A DNA stretch of 64,000 nucleotides from Alphaproteobacteria bacterium (GTDB lineage Bacteria > Pseudomonadota > Alphaproteobacteria > CACIAM-22H2), in NCBI GenBank assembly GCA_016793165.1, contig JAEULA010000109.1:35981-99980 (forward strand), read 5' to 3'. Shown here one piece after another: positions 25,609 to 33,658 of the stretch. The notes under the pieces are model-generated. The model was not told where the DNA came from and did no database searches. It saw only the letters and a list, made by a program, of their open reading frames with translations. How positions within the stretch are numbered: position 1 is the first letter of the stretch; each line of letters opens with the position of its first letter. The position numbers were made by a program, and so were the translations under genes.

Positions 25609-26315
25609 GGCTGCTCCAGTCGATCCAGCAGGGTGCTTGCGGCCGCGCGCTCCGCCTCGCGCTTGGCCGCGCCTTCGCCGCGCGCGACCTGACCGCCGGA
25701 CTCGACCTCGACCACGTAATGCGGCGCATGCGCCGGGCCGCCCGACGCGACGACGCGATAGGTCGGCAGCGGCAGGCCTCGGGCCTGGGCCCATTCCTGC
25801 AGCGCGGTCTTCGGCTCGCGCGGCGGCGTCGCAACGGCCGCTGCCCGATCGAGGAAGTGACGATGGATGAAGCGGCGCGCGGCATCGTGGCCGCCGTCGC
25901 GATAGAGCGCGCCGAGCACCGCCTCCAGCGCGTCGGCGAGCACCGAGGGATTGCGCCGCCCGCCGCCCTGATCCTCGCTGGGCGCCAGCTTCAGGAAGCG
26001 GCCGAGATCGATCTCGCGAGCGATCGCCGCCAGCGACGGGTAGCTGACCAGCGCCGCGAAGCGCTGGCCGAGCTCGCCCTCGCGCGCCTTGGGGAAGGCG
26101 GTGACCAGGATGTCCGCGACGATGAGACCGAGGACCCTGTCGCCGAGGAACTCCAGCCGGTCGAAATCGCGCAGCTGGCCGCGGCGCTTCAGGCCGGCGA
26201 GCGAGGAATGGGCGAGCGCCTGGCGCAGCAGTCCGGGATCCGCGAAACGGTGACCGAGGAGGGACTGGAGCTCGTCCAGCTCGACGGCGTCGGACGGGGG
26301 TGGCGAGTTACTCAA
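25605..26315 (-). CDS. rnc: Ribonuclease III
   Basis: A 236-residue double-strand-specific RNase that processes rRNA precursors and structured mRNAs. The catalytic signature reads DFDRLEFLGDRVLGL (about 50-64), retaining the metal-binding Glu and Asp, and the second acidic site is in VLADALEAVLGALY. A double-stranded RNA-binding domain lies at about 163-232 (PKTALQEWAQARGLPLPTY to GEGAAKREAERAAASTLL). It overlaps lepB upstream by eight bases and era downstream by four, forming the conserved lepB-rnc-era operon. Confidence 0.96.
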   Translation of the reverse strand: MSNSPPPSDAVELDELQSLLGHRFADPGLLRQALAHSSLAGLKRRGQLRDFDRLEFLGDRVLGLIVADILVTAFPKAREGELGQRFAALVSYPSLAAIAREIDLGRFLKLAPSEDQGGGRRNPSVLADALEAVLGALYRDGGHDAARRFIHRHFLDRAAAVATPPREPKTALQEWAQARGLPLPTYRVVASGGPAHAPHYVVEVESGGQVARGEGAAKREAERAAASTLLDRLEQP

Positions 26316-27081
26316 TGCCCGTGAACATCCGGCCGAAGCGCAGCGAGAACGGCCAGCGCCAGAACTCGTACCAGCGCAGGTCCTCGTCGACCGAGAGCCA
26401 GACGATCTCCGCCCGGCCGACCAGGTTGGCCGCGGGAACGAAGCCGACCGGCTGGGAGCCGTCGCGGTTGCGCGCCCGACTGTCGACCGAGTTGTCGCGG
26501 TTGTCTCCCATCGCGAAATAATGGCCGGAGGGCACGGTGAACTCGGGCGTGTTGTCGAGCCAATCCTCGTCCGAGCGCTCGAAGATGCAGTGCTTGCGGC
26601 CGTCTGGCAGCGTCTCGACGTAGCCCGTCATCGCCGCCTCGATGCGGCCGGCCCGCGCGCGGCAGGCGTCGCTGCGCTCGCGCGTCACCGGCTTGCCGTT
26701 GATGTGGAGGATGCCCTTCGTCACCTGGATCCGGTCGCCCGGCAGCCCGACGAGGCGCTTGATGTAGTTCTCGCTGGTGTTCGTCGGCAGCCGGAACACC
26801 GCCACGTCGCCGCGCCGCGGCTCGCCCTTCCAGATCCGGTCGTCGATCGGGACGATGCCGAAGGGGAACGAGTAGCGGCTGTAGCCGTAGCTGTACTTCG
26901 ACACGAAGACGAAGTCGCCGGTGAGCAGCGTGGGCACCATCGAGTTCGACGGGATGGTGAACGGCTCGAACAGGAAGCTTCGGATCATCACGGCGATCAC
27001 GACCGCCCAGGCGACGGTCTTCACCGTCTCGATGAAGCTGTCCTGCGGACGCGCGGTCGGTGAGGAGCGGTCGTTCAACAT
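26308..27081 (-). CDS. lepB: Signal peptidase I
   Basis: The 257-residue membrane serine protease removes Sec/Tat signal peptides. A single N-terminal transmembrane helix (about 17-37) leads to box B with nucleophile Ser47 in PSNSMVPTL; the general base is Lys108 in YIKRLVGLPGDRI. Box E, GHYFAMGDNRDNSVDSR, is intact. A disulfide-like Cys pair lies in the inserted stretch between boxes D and E, as in other proteobacterial enzymes. Its 3' end overlaps rnc by eight bases. Confidence 0.96.
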   Translation of the reverse strand: MLNDRSSPTARPQDSFIETVKTVAWAVVIAVMIRSFLFEPFTIPSNSMVPTLLTGDFVFVSKYSYGYSRYSFPFGIVPIDDRIWKGEPRRGDVAVFRLPTNTSENYIKRLVGLPGDRIQVTKGILHINGKPVTRERSDACRARAGRIEAAMTGYVETLPDGRKHCIFERSDEDWLDNTPEFTVPSGHYFAMGDNRDNSVDSRARNRDGSQPVGFVPAANLVGRAEIVWLSVDEDLRWYEFWRWPFSLRFGRMFTGIE

Positions 27082-27139
27082 CCGGAAGCGGCTGGGGCTG
27101 GGAGGGAGGCCGGGTTAGTGACCGCGGGCGGCAGCGATG

Positions 27140-27550
27140 TCAAGGAGCGGCCGTTTCCGGCACCGCGGAGATGATGACGATCGCCTGGGCCATCGGCGGG
27201 TCGTCGGTCAGGGAGACGTGGATCACCGGCGTCAGGCCGGGCGGGACCAGGCGCCTCAGATGCACCGCCGCCTCGCCGGCGAGCCGCATCGTGGGTTGTC
27301 CCGACGGCAGGTTCACCACTTCGAGGTCGCGCCAGTAGACCCCGCGCCGGAACCCGGTCCCCAGCGCCTTCGAGCACGCCTCCTTCGCGGCGAAGCGCCG
27401 GGCGTAGCCCTCGGCCCGGGCGGCCCGCGCGTCGCAGCGCCGGCGCTCGCCCTCGGTGAAGAGGCGATGGGTGAAGCGGTCGCCGAAGCGCTCCAGCGAC
27501 TCCGCGATGCGCCGGATGTCGATCAGGTCCGAGCCGAGGCCGAGGATCAT
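27140..27550 (-). CDS. acpS: Holo-[acyl-carrier-protein] synthase
   Basis: The 136-residue enzyme transfers 4'-phosphopantetheine from CoA to acyl carrier protein. The family hallmark MILGLGSDLIDIRRI opens the protein, with the Mg-binding Asp in GSDLIDI. The second motif RRFAAKEACSKALGTGF carries the catalytic Glu and Lys, and the end HVSLTDDPPMAQAIVI is typical. The ATG overlaps the rsh stop by four bases. pdxJ, which stands between rsh and acpS in many alphaproteobacteria, is absent here. Confidence 0.95.
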   Translation of the reverse strand: MILGLGSDLIDIRRIAESLERFGDRFTHRLFTEGERRRCDARAARAEGYARRFAAKEACSKALGTGFRRGVYWRDLEVVNLPSGQPTMRLAGEAAVHLRRLVPPGLTPVIHVSLTDDPPMAQAIVIISAVPETAAP

Positions 27551-29697
27551 CCGCGGGCCCGCTCGACCGAATTGATCGCCGGGGTCGCGCGCAGGGCGGC
27601 GATGATGCTCGTGAGGTGGCGAACGTTCCGCACCTCGACGTCGATCAGCATCTCCCAGAACTGCTGGGTGCGATTGACGATCTTGAGATTGGTGATGTTG
27701 CCCTCGTTCTTGGCGATCACCGTGGACAGCGCGCTGAGCGATCCCGGCTCGTTGGCCACGACGAGCGCGATCCGGCCGACCTTCTGCGCCGGATCGTTGG
27801 CGTCGGCATCCCACGACACGTCGATCCAGCGCTCCGGCTGGTCGGTGAACTGCGAGAGCGTGTCGCAATCGATCGTGTGGATCGTCACCCCGCGCCCCGT
27901 CGCGACGATGCCGACGATGCGATCGCCCGGCAGCGGATGGCAGCAGCCGGCGTAGTGGAGCGCCATGCCGGGGATCAGCCCCTTGATCGGCACCGCGCCC
28001 CGGTCCTTCTCGCGCCCCCGCCCGCGCGACAGCGCGGCGACCGAAGGGTCCCGGCTCGGCTGCTGCGGCTTGATCCCCGGGAAGATCGCGCCCAGCACCT
28101 CGCGCTCGCCCAGCTGGCCCTCGCCGATCAGGGCGTAGAGGTCGTCGACGACCTGGCACTTGAAGTTCCGCAGCACGTTCTCGGCCGCCTTGTCGGCGAA
28201 CTCGTAGCCCTCCTTCTGGAAGGCGCGCTGCAGCATCGAGCGGCCGAGGGTCACGAACTGCGAGCGCTGCTGCGTGCGGATGAAGCGGCGGATCCGCGCG
28301 CGCGCCTTGCCGGTGACGACGAAGCGCTCCCACATCGGCGACGGCGTCTGCGCCTTCGACGTCACGATCTCGACCTGGTCGCCGTTCGACAGCGCGGTCT
28401 TGAGGGGCATCATGCGGCCGTTGATCTTGCCGCCGACGCAGTGGTCGCCGACCTCGGAGTGCACCGCATAGGCGAAATCGACGATCGTCGCGCCGCGCGG
28501 CAGCCCGATCAGGTCCCCCTTCGGCGTGAAGCAGAACACCTGGTCCTGGAACAGCTCCAGCTTGGTGTGTTCGAGGAACTCCTGGGGGTCGGCGGCATGC
28601 TCGAGCAGGTCCAGCAGCTCGCGCAGCCAGCGATAGGACTTGCCCTCGGCATTGACGGGCCGGCCGTCCTTGTAGCTCCAGTGCGCCGCGACGCCGAACT
28701 CGGCGATGTCGTGCATGTCGGTCGTGCGGATCTGGATCTCGATGCGCTGCCGCTCCGGGCCGATGACGCCGGTGTGCAGCGAGCGGTAACCGTTGGGCTT
28801 CGGCGTCGAGATGTAGTCCTTGAAGCGTCCCGGAACGACGGGATAGTGCGAATGGATCACGCCGAGTGCGCGGTAACAGTCGGGCACGTCCTTGACCACG
28901 ACGCGGAAGGCCATGATGTCGGACAGCTGCTCGAACCCGACGTTCTTGCGCTGCATCTTGCGCCAGATGGAATAGGCCGTCTTCTCGCGACCGGAGACCG
29001 AGGCCTCGACCTCGTCCTCGGCGAGGACGCGCTTCAGCTGGTCGACGATGCGCGCCACAAGGTCGCCGCCGCGCTCGCGCAGGAACTGCAGGCGCGCGAC
29101 GATCGACTGGCGCGCGTCGCCGTTGAGCTCGGCGAACGCCATGTCCTCGAGCTCGTCCTGGATCTGGCGCATGCCGATGCGCTCGGCGAGCGGGGCGTAG
29201 ATCTCCATCGTCTCGCGCGCGATGCGCTGGCGCTTCTCCGGGCTCGTGATGAACCGGATCGTGCGCATGTTGTGCAGTCGGTCCGCCAGCTTCACGAGGA
29301 GGACGCGGATGTCCTCGGACATCGCGAGCAGCAGCTTGCGGAAGTTCTCCGCCTGCTTGGTCTGGTCGGACTGCAGCTCGATGCGGCTGAGCTTCGTGAC
29401 GCCGTCGACCAGGCGCGCGATCTCCGGCCCGAAGAGCTTCTCGATCTCCTCGACGGTGGTGAGCGTGTCCTCCACGGTGTCGTGAAGCAACGCCGTGGCG
29501 ATGGTCTTCGAGTCGAGCTTGTACCCGGTGAGGATCCCGGCGACCTCGAGCGGGTGGACGAAATAGGGGTCGCCCGACGCGCGCTTCTGCGTGCCGTGCA
29601 TCTTCATCGAGAAGACGTAGGCGCGATTGAGCACGTCCTCGTCGGCGCCCGGGTCATAGGACCGGACGCGCTCGACGAGCTCGTACTGCCGGATCAC
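27547..29697 (-). CDS. rsh: Bifunctional (p)ppGpp synthetase/hydrolase
   Basis: The 716-residue RelA/SpoT homologue makes and degrades the stringent-response alarmone (p)ppGpp. The HD hydrolase domain (about 25-155) retains ALLHDTVEDT and KLADRLHNMRTI, so hydrolysis should be active. The synthetase domain (about 235-350) carries REKTAYSIWRKMQRKN, DIMAFRVVV and PKPNGYRSLHTGVIGP. A TGS domain (about 390-450) includes VFCFTPKGDLIGLPRGAT. A zinc-finger-like CCHPLPGD motif and a C-terminal ACT domain (about 640-715) complete the usual single-RSH architecture. It lies between rpoZ and acpS in a conserved cluster. Confidence 0.96.
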   Translation of the reverse strand: MIRQYELVERVRSYDPGADEDVLNRAYVFSMKMHGTQKRASGDPYFVHPLEVAGILTGYKLDSKTIATALLHDTVEDTLTTVEEIEKLFGPEIARLVDGVTKLSRIELQSDQTKQAENFRKLLLAMSEDIRVLLVKLADRLHNMRTIRFITSPEKRQRIARETMEIYAPLAERIGMRQIQDELEDMAFAELNGDARQSIVARLQFLRERGGDLVARIVDQLKRVLAEDEVEASVSGREKTAYSIWRKMQRKNVGFEQLSDIMAFRVVVKDVPDCYRALGVIHSHYPVVPGRFKDYISTPKPNGYRSLHTGVIGPERQRIEIQIRTTDMHDIAEFGVAAHWSYKDGRPVNAEGKSYRWLRELLDLLEHAADPQEFLEHTKLELFQDQVFCFTPKGDLIGLPRGATIVDFAYAVHSEVGDHCVGGKINGRMMPLKTALSNGDQVEIVTSKAQTPSPMWERFVVTGKARARIRRFIRTQQRSQFVTLGRSMLQRAFQKEGYEFADKAAENVLRNFKCQVVDDLYALIGEGQLGEREVLGAIFPGIKPQQPSRDPSVAALSRGRGREKDRGAVPIKGLIPGMALHYAGCCHPLPGDRIVGIVATGRGVTIHTIDCDTLSQFTDQPERWIDVSWDADANDPAQKVGRIALVVANEPGSLSALSTVIAKNEGNITNLKIVNRTQQFWEMLIDVEVRNVRHLTSIIAALRATPAINSVERARG

Positions 29698-29761
29698 GCG
29701 AAACGGCGCGGCGCGCCGACCGCGCCGCGCCCGTCGTCACAGCGGCCTTGCGGCCGCCGCC

Positions 29762-30145
29762 TCACTCCTCGGTCTCGGCGTCGTCCGCGGCGGCAGCGAC
29801 GTCGCCGTCGGCGGGAATCTCCTCGTCCGACGGCTCGGCCGGCGCCTCGTAGGGCACGCCGGCGACCTGCGAGTCCGCCGCGAGGAGCTCCATCATGTCC
29901 TCCTCCGGCTCCTCGGCCTCGACCTGCTTCTGGAGACCACTGATCAGCGACTGCTGCAGAGTCTCGAGATCGACGACGCTGTCCGCGATCTCGCGCAGCG
30001 CCACAACCGGGTTCTTGTCGTTGTCGCGATCGACGGCCAGCGGGGCGCCGGCCGAGATCTCGCGGGCGCGCTGCGCGGCCACCATCACGAGGTCGAACCG
30101 GTTCGGGATCTTGTCGACGCAATCTTCGACGGTGACGCGAGCCAT
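29762..30145 (-). CDS. rpoZ: RNA polymerase omega subunit
   Basis: The 127-residue small subunit helps RNA polymerase assembly and forms part of a (p)ppGpp-binding site. The start MARVTVEDCVDKIPNRFDLV is the family signature. The core VMVAAQRAREISAGAP is followed by NDKNPVVALREIADS. Beyond about residue 65 the tail is long and strongly acidic (Glu/Asp/Ala-rich), as in many alphaproteobacteria. Linkage to rsh directly downstream is conserved and functionally sensible. Confidence 0.95.
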   Translation of the reverse strand: MARVTVEDCVDKIPNRFDLVMVAAQRAREISAGAPLAVDRDNDKNPVVALREIADSVVDLETLQQSLISGLQKQVEAEEPEEDMMELLAADSQVAGVPYEAPAEPSDEEIPADGDVAAAADDAETEE

Positions 30146-30226
30146 CGCTGGGAAACTCCGGGCAGAGGGGCGAGAAGCCGGCAATATAGGTGCTGCCCGC
30201 GTTTTCGGGCAACAAACTTGCGCCCT

Positions 30227-30730
30227 TTATCGCTGCGTGTTTTCAAGGGGTTCGACCCCAGCCTCCGGCGCAAGCGTGGCGGCGAGGGCGGTCGCCGTCA
30301 GCCCGCTGACCGGGTGGCGCCAGTCCGGCACCAGCTCGGCGAGCGGATGCAGGACGAAGCCGCGCTCGCCCAGGCGCGGATGCGGCAGCTCGAGGCCGCC
30401 GGGCTCGCGGACCACCCGGCCGTCGTAGTCGAGCAGGTCGAGATCGATCGTCCGCGGCGCGTTGCGCCGGCCGCGGATCCGGCCGAGCTCGGCCTCGACG
30501 GCGTGCAGGACCCGCAACAACTCGGCCGGCGGCAATGCCGATCGCAGGCTGGCCACGCCGTTCACGAATTCCGGCTCGCGCGGGTCCGGCCAGGCGGGCG
30601 AGCGCCACCAGCGCGACCGGCCGAGCACCGCGACCCCGCGCGCCGCCAGCGCGTCGAGCGCCGCCTGGACCTGCGCCAGCGGCGGGCCCGCCGGGCCGGC
30701 GAGGTTGGAGCCGAGCGCGACCAGGATCAT
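30227..30730 (-). CDS. folK: 2-amino-4-hydroxy-6-hydroxymethyldihydropteridine pyrophosphokinase
   Basis: The 167-residue HPPK transfers pyrophosphate from ATP to hydroxymethyldihydropterin in folate synthesis. Signatures are MILVALGSNLAGPAG, the substrate loop WWRSPAWPDP, EFVNGVASLRSALPP and the active-site block RNAPRTIDLDLLDYDG with its Mg-binding Asp pair. It ends LPHPRLGERGFVLHPLAELV. The start ATG is certain because this is the conserved first strand. No folB or folP is beside it. The divergent NYN gene begins about 87 bases away. Confidence 0.95.
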   Translation of the reverse strand: MILVALGSNLAGPAGPPLAQVQAALDALAARGVAVLGRSRWWRSPAWPDPREPEFVNGVASLRSALPPAELLRVLHAVEAELGRIRGRRNAPRTIDLDLLDYDGRVVREPGGLELPHPRLGERGFVLHPLAELVPDWRHPVSGLTATALAATLAPEAGVEPLENTQR

Positions 30731-30817
30731 CGGCGCACGCCTTGTTCCGGCCAAGCCGGGTGGATAGCGTCCCCGCCCCCTCGGTCCCCGCCGCTTGCGG
30801 CCGGGCCCGGAAGATTG

Positions 30818-31426
30818 ATGACCGAGCTCGAGGCCAATTCCATGACGCTTCATCCCGACGAGCGCGTCGCGCTCTTCATCGACGGCGTGAATCTCTACCA
30901 GACGGCCCGCACTCTGGGATTCGACATCGACTACAAGCGGCTGCTGACCGCCTTCGCCGGGCGCGGGCGCCTGGTCCGGGCGTTCTACTACACGGCGCTG
31001 CAGGAGGAGCAGGACTACTCGCCCATCCGGCCGCTGATCGACTGGCTCGACTACAACGGTTACAGCGTCGTCACGAAGCCGATGCGCGAGACCTACGACG
31101 CGAGCGGCCGGCGCAAGCTGCGCGGCTCGATGGACATCGAGATCGCCGTCGACATGCTCGGCCTCGCCGAGCGCCTGGACCATGCGGTCCTGTTCTCCGG
31201 TGACGGCGACTTCCGCCGGCTCGTCGAGGCGGTCCAGGCGAAGGGCGTCCGCGTCAGCGTCGTGTCGACGATCCGCGGAGCCACCACGATGATCTCCGAC
31301 GATCTGCGACGCCAGGCCGACCAGTTCATCGATCTCGCCGACCTCGCGCCGCAGCTGGCGCGCGACAACGGACGGCGCGATGGGCCCGGCGCCGGCGACC
31401 GTCCCTACGAGAGCCACAACGCGTGA
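30818..31426 (+). CDS. NYN-domain (LabA/DUF88) protein
   Basis: The 202-residue protein has a NYN/PIN-like nuclease fold. Conserved acidic residues appear in RVALFIDGVNLYQTAR, RGSMDIEIAVDML and AVLFSGDGDFRRLVEA, which together form the expected metal site for RNA cleavage. An alternative ATG at 30842 has an equally good ribosome site; the first ATG is given. Members occur next to rpoZ/folK/smpB in many alphaproteobacteria and are suspected RNA-processing enzymes. The role is unproven. Its stop overlaps the GTG of the uracil-DNA glycosylase gene. Confidence 0.87.
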   Translation: MTELEANSMTLHPDERVALFIDGVNLYQTARTLGFDIDYKRLLTAFAGRGRLVRAFYYTALQEEQDYSPIRPLIDWLDYNGYSVVTKPMRETYDASGRRKLRGSMDIEIAVDMLGLAERLDHAVLFSGDGDFRRLVEAVQAKGVRVSVVSTIRGATTMISDDLRRQADQFIDLADLAPQLARDNGRRDGPGAGDRPYESHNA

Positions 31427-32106
31427 GCACCCCGGCCGTCCCGGCGCGCGACTGCGCGCTCTGTCCCCGCCTCGCCGCGTTTCGCGCCGCCAATCAGGCG
31501 GCCTTCGCGAGCTGGCACAATGCGCCGGTCCCGAGTTTCGGCGCGCTCGACGCGCGGCTCCTCGTCGTCGGCCTCGGTCCGGGCCTGCGCGGCGCCAACC
31601 GCACCGGGCGCCCCTTCACCGGCGACTACGCCGGCGACCTCCTGTACGCGACGCTGCTGAAGTTCGGGTTCGCGCGCGGCGCCTACCGCGCGCCGCGCGA
31701 CGACGAGGCTTGGACCGGAGACGGGCTGTCGCTCGTGGGCACGCGGGTCACCAATGCCGTGCGCTGCGTGCCGCCCGAGAACAAGCCCCTGCCCGCGGAG
31801 ATCCGCAGCTGCCGCGGATTCCTCGCCGCCGAGATCGCCGCGATGGCCCGGCTGCACACGATCGTCGCGCTCGGGCGCGTCGCCCATGACGCCGTCCTCG
31901 CCGCCCTCGCGCTGCGCGGCCGCGACTTCGCCTTCGGCCACGGCGCCGTGCATCGCCTCGATGCGCACCGCCGCCTCGCGGACTCCTTCCATTGCTCGCG
32001 CTACAACACCAACACCGGCCGCCTGACGCCGGCCATGTTCGAGGCCGTGTTCGCCGCCGTGCAGGCCGATCTCGATGCGACCCCGGTCAGCCCCGGTCGC
32101 GCATGA
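31423..32106 (+). CDS. Type 5 (UDGb) uracil-DNA glycosylase
   Basis: The 227-residue Fe-S glycosylase removes uracil and other deaminated bases from DNA. Motif 1 reads VVGLGPGLRGANRTGRPFTG, the hallmark of family 5. Four candidate cluster cysteines are seen: the pair in RDCALCPRL, one in AVRCVPPENK and one in RSCRGFLAAEI. The closing motif HCSRYNTNTGRL is the second active-site loop. The GTG start overlaps the NYN gene's stop. Its last 20 bases overlap the 3' end of smpB on the other strand. Confidence 0.92.
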   Translation: MSTPAVPARDCALCPRLAAFRAANQAAFASWHNAPVPSFGALDARLLVVGLGPGLRGANRTGRPFTGDYAGDLLYATLLKFGFARGAYRAPRDDEAWTGDGLSLVGTRVTNAVRCVPPENKPLPAEIRSCRGFLAAEIAAMARLHTIVALGRVAHDAVLAALALRGRDFAFGHGAVHRLDAHRRLADSFHCSRYNTNTGRLTPAMFEAVFAAVQADLDATPVSPGRA

Positions 32107-32557
32107 CCCGCGCCTTCTCGCGCTTCCAGTCGCGCTCCTTGATCGTCTGACGCTTGTCGCCCTTGGTCTTGCCCTTGGCGAGGCCGAGCAGGAGCTTGGC
32201 CCGGCCGCGCTCGTTGAAATACAGCTCCAGCGGGATCAGCGTCATGCGCTCGCGCGTCACCGAGCCGATCAGCCGCTCGATCTCCTTCTTCTTCAGCAGG
32301 AGCTTGCGCGGCCGCTTCGGCTCGTGATTCATCCGGTTGCCGCCGGCGTATTCGGGGATGTGCGCGTTCACCAGCCACACCTCTCCGCCGCGCGGATCGG
32401 CATAGGCGTCCGTGATCTGGACGCCGCCGCTGCGCAGGGCCTTCACCTCGGTCCCGGTCAGGACCAGGCCCGCCTCGAACGTGTCGTCGATGAAGTACTC
32501 GTGCCGCGCCTTGCGGTTCTGCGCGACGAGCTTGCGCGGCAGGGGCTGCTTGGCCAT
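32087..32557 (-). CDS. smpB: SsrA-binding protein SmpB
   Basis: The 156-residue protein delivers tmRNA to stalled ribosomes in trans-translation. Motifs are VAQNRKARHEYFI at the start, EAGLVLTGTEVKALRSGGVQ in the core, AHIPEYAGGNRMNHEPKRPR with the RNA-binding surface, and a Lys/Arg-rich tail (KGKTKGDKRQTIKERDWKRE) that enters the decoding centre. Length and tail match the family. dapA lies about 68 bases upstream on the same strand, a common pairing. The tmRNA gene itself was not seen in the window. Confidence 0.96.
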   Translation of the reverse strand: MAKQPLPRKLVAQNRKARHEYFIDDTFEAGLVLTGTEVKALRSGGVQITDAYADPRGGEVWLVNAHIPEYAGGNRMNHEPKRPRKLLLKKKEIERLIGSVTRERMTLIPLELYFNERGRAKLLLGLAKGKTKGDKRQTIKERDWKREKARVMRDRG

Positions 32558-32625
32558 GGCTGACGCCGCTCAGGCGCCGTCGCCCGCGGTTCCCCGGCCG
32601 CGGGCGTCGACGAGCGGTCCCGTCC

Positions 32626-33501
32626 TCAGTTGAGAAGGCCGGCGTGGATCATCGCCGCACGCACGCGCTCGCGCGTGGCGGCCGTCGGCTCCACCAGCGG
32701 CAGGCGGATGTCGCCGGCGCATTTGCCGAGCAGGCTGGCGCCGAACTTGACCGGGCCGGGGCTCGTCTCGACGAACAGCGCCTCGTGCAGCGGCGCGAGG
32801 CGCTCGTGGATCGCGCGCGCGCCCGCGAAGTCGCCCTTCTGGCAGAGCACATGCATCTGCGACAGCTGTCGCGGCGCGATGTTGGCCGTCACCGAGATGC
32901 AGCCGTCGGCGCCCGCCGCCATCTGCGACAGCGCGAGGTAGTCCTCGCCGGACAGCTGGATGAACTTCTCGCCGATCTGCAGCCGATGCTTGGTGATGCG
33001 CGACAGATCGCCCGTCGATTCCTTCACCCCGACGATGTTCTTCACCTTCGCGATGCGCGCCATGGTCTCGACCGAGACGTCGACCACCGAACGGCCGGGG
33101 ATGTTGTAGACGAGGATCGGGATGTCGACCGCCTCGGCGATCGCCTTGAAGTGCTGGAACAGGCCCTCCTGGGTCGGCTTGTTGTAGTACGGCGTGACGA
33201 TCAGGGCACCGTCGGCACCGGCCTTCTTGGCATGGCGCGTCAGGTCGATCGCCTCGTCGGTCGAATTCGAGCCGGTCCCGGCGATCACCGGCACGCGACC
33301 GCGCGCCGCCTCGATGCACAGCTCGACGACGCGCTTGTGCTCGTCATGGCTGAGGGTGGGGGATTCGCCGGTCGTTCCGCAGGGGACGAGCCCGTGGGTG
33401 CCCTCCTGGATGTGCCACTCGACGAGGCCCTGGAACGCTTTCTCGTCCACCTTCCCGTTGCGGAACGGGGTGATGAGCGCGACCAGCGATCCCTTGAACA
33501 T
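32626..33501 (-). CDS. dapA: 4-hydroxy-tetrahydrodipicolinate synthase
   Basis: The 291-residue enzyme condenses pyruvate with aspartate semialdehyde in lysine/diaminopimelate synthesis. The start MFKGSLVALITPFRNGKVDE is preceded by AAGGAGAG. Motifs: PCGTTGESPTLSHDEH, the catalytic Tyr region VTPYYNKPTQEGL and the Schiff-base Lys160 in VGVKESTGDLSR. The C-terminus ends in RAAMIHAGLLN. An 18-bp inverted repeat lies 19 bases upstream of its ATG. It is divergent from the lytic transglycosylase gene; both serve cell-wall metabolism. Confidence 0.95.
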   Translation of the reverse strand: MFKGSLVALITPFRNGKVDEKAFQGLVEWHIQEGTHGLVPCGTTGESPTLSHDEHKRVVELCIEAARGRVPVIAGTGSNSTDEAIDLTRHAKKAGADGALIVTPYYNKPTQEGLFQHFKAIAEAVDIPILVYNIPGRSVVDVSVETMARIAKVKNIVGVKESTGDLSRITKHRLQIGEKFIQLSGEDYLALSQMAAGADGCISVTANIAPRQLSQMHVLCQKGDFAGARAIHERLAPLHEALFVETSPGPVKFGASLLGKCAGDIRLPLVEPTAATRERVRAAMIHAGLLN

Positions 33502-33519
33502 TCGTCTCTCCTTGGGCGA

Positions 33520-33537
33520 GCGTCTCGTTCGAGACGC
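33520..33537. repeat. Inverted repeat in the dapA/slt divergent region
   Basis: GCGTCTCG and CGAGACGC form a perfect 8-bp inverted repeat separated by TT. It lies 19 bases upstream of the dapA start and about 120 bases before the transglycosylase start. It could be an operator or a leader hairpin; no function is shown. Confidence 0.5.
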
Positions 33538-33658
33538 GGTTAACGGACGATACAGGCGCGAGTCCGGGCCGGCAAGCAAGCCGGCCGCGCGGCCGCCCCG
33601 CCCACGCCGGCGCGTCGTGACGACGCACAAATCGCTCGGGCTCACGTAAGATTGCGGC

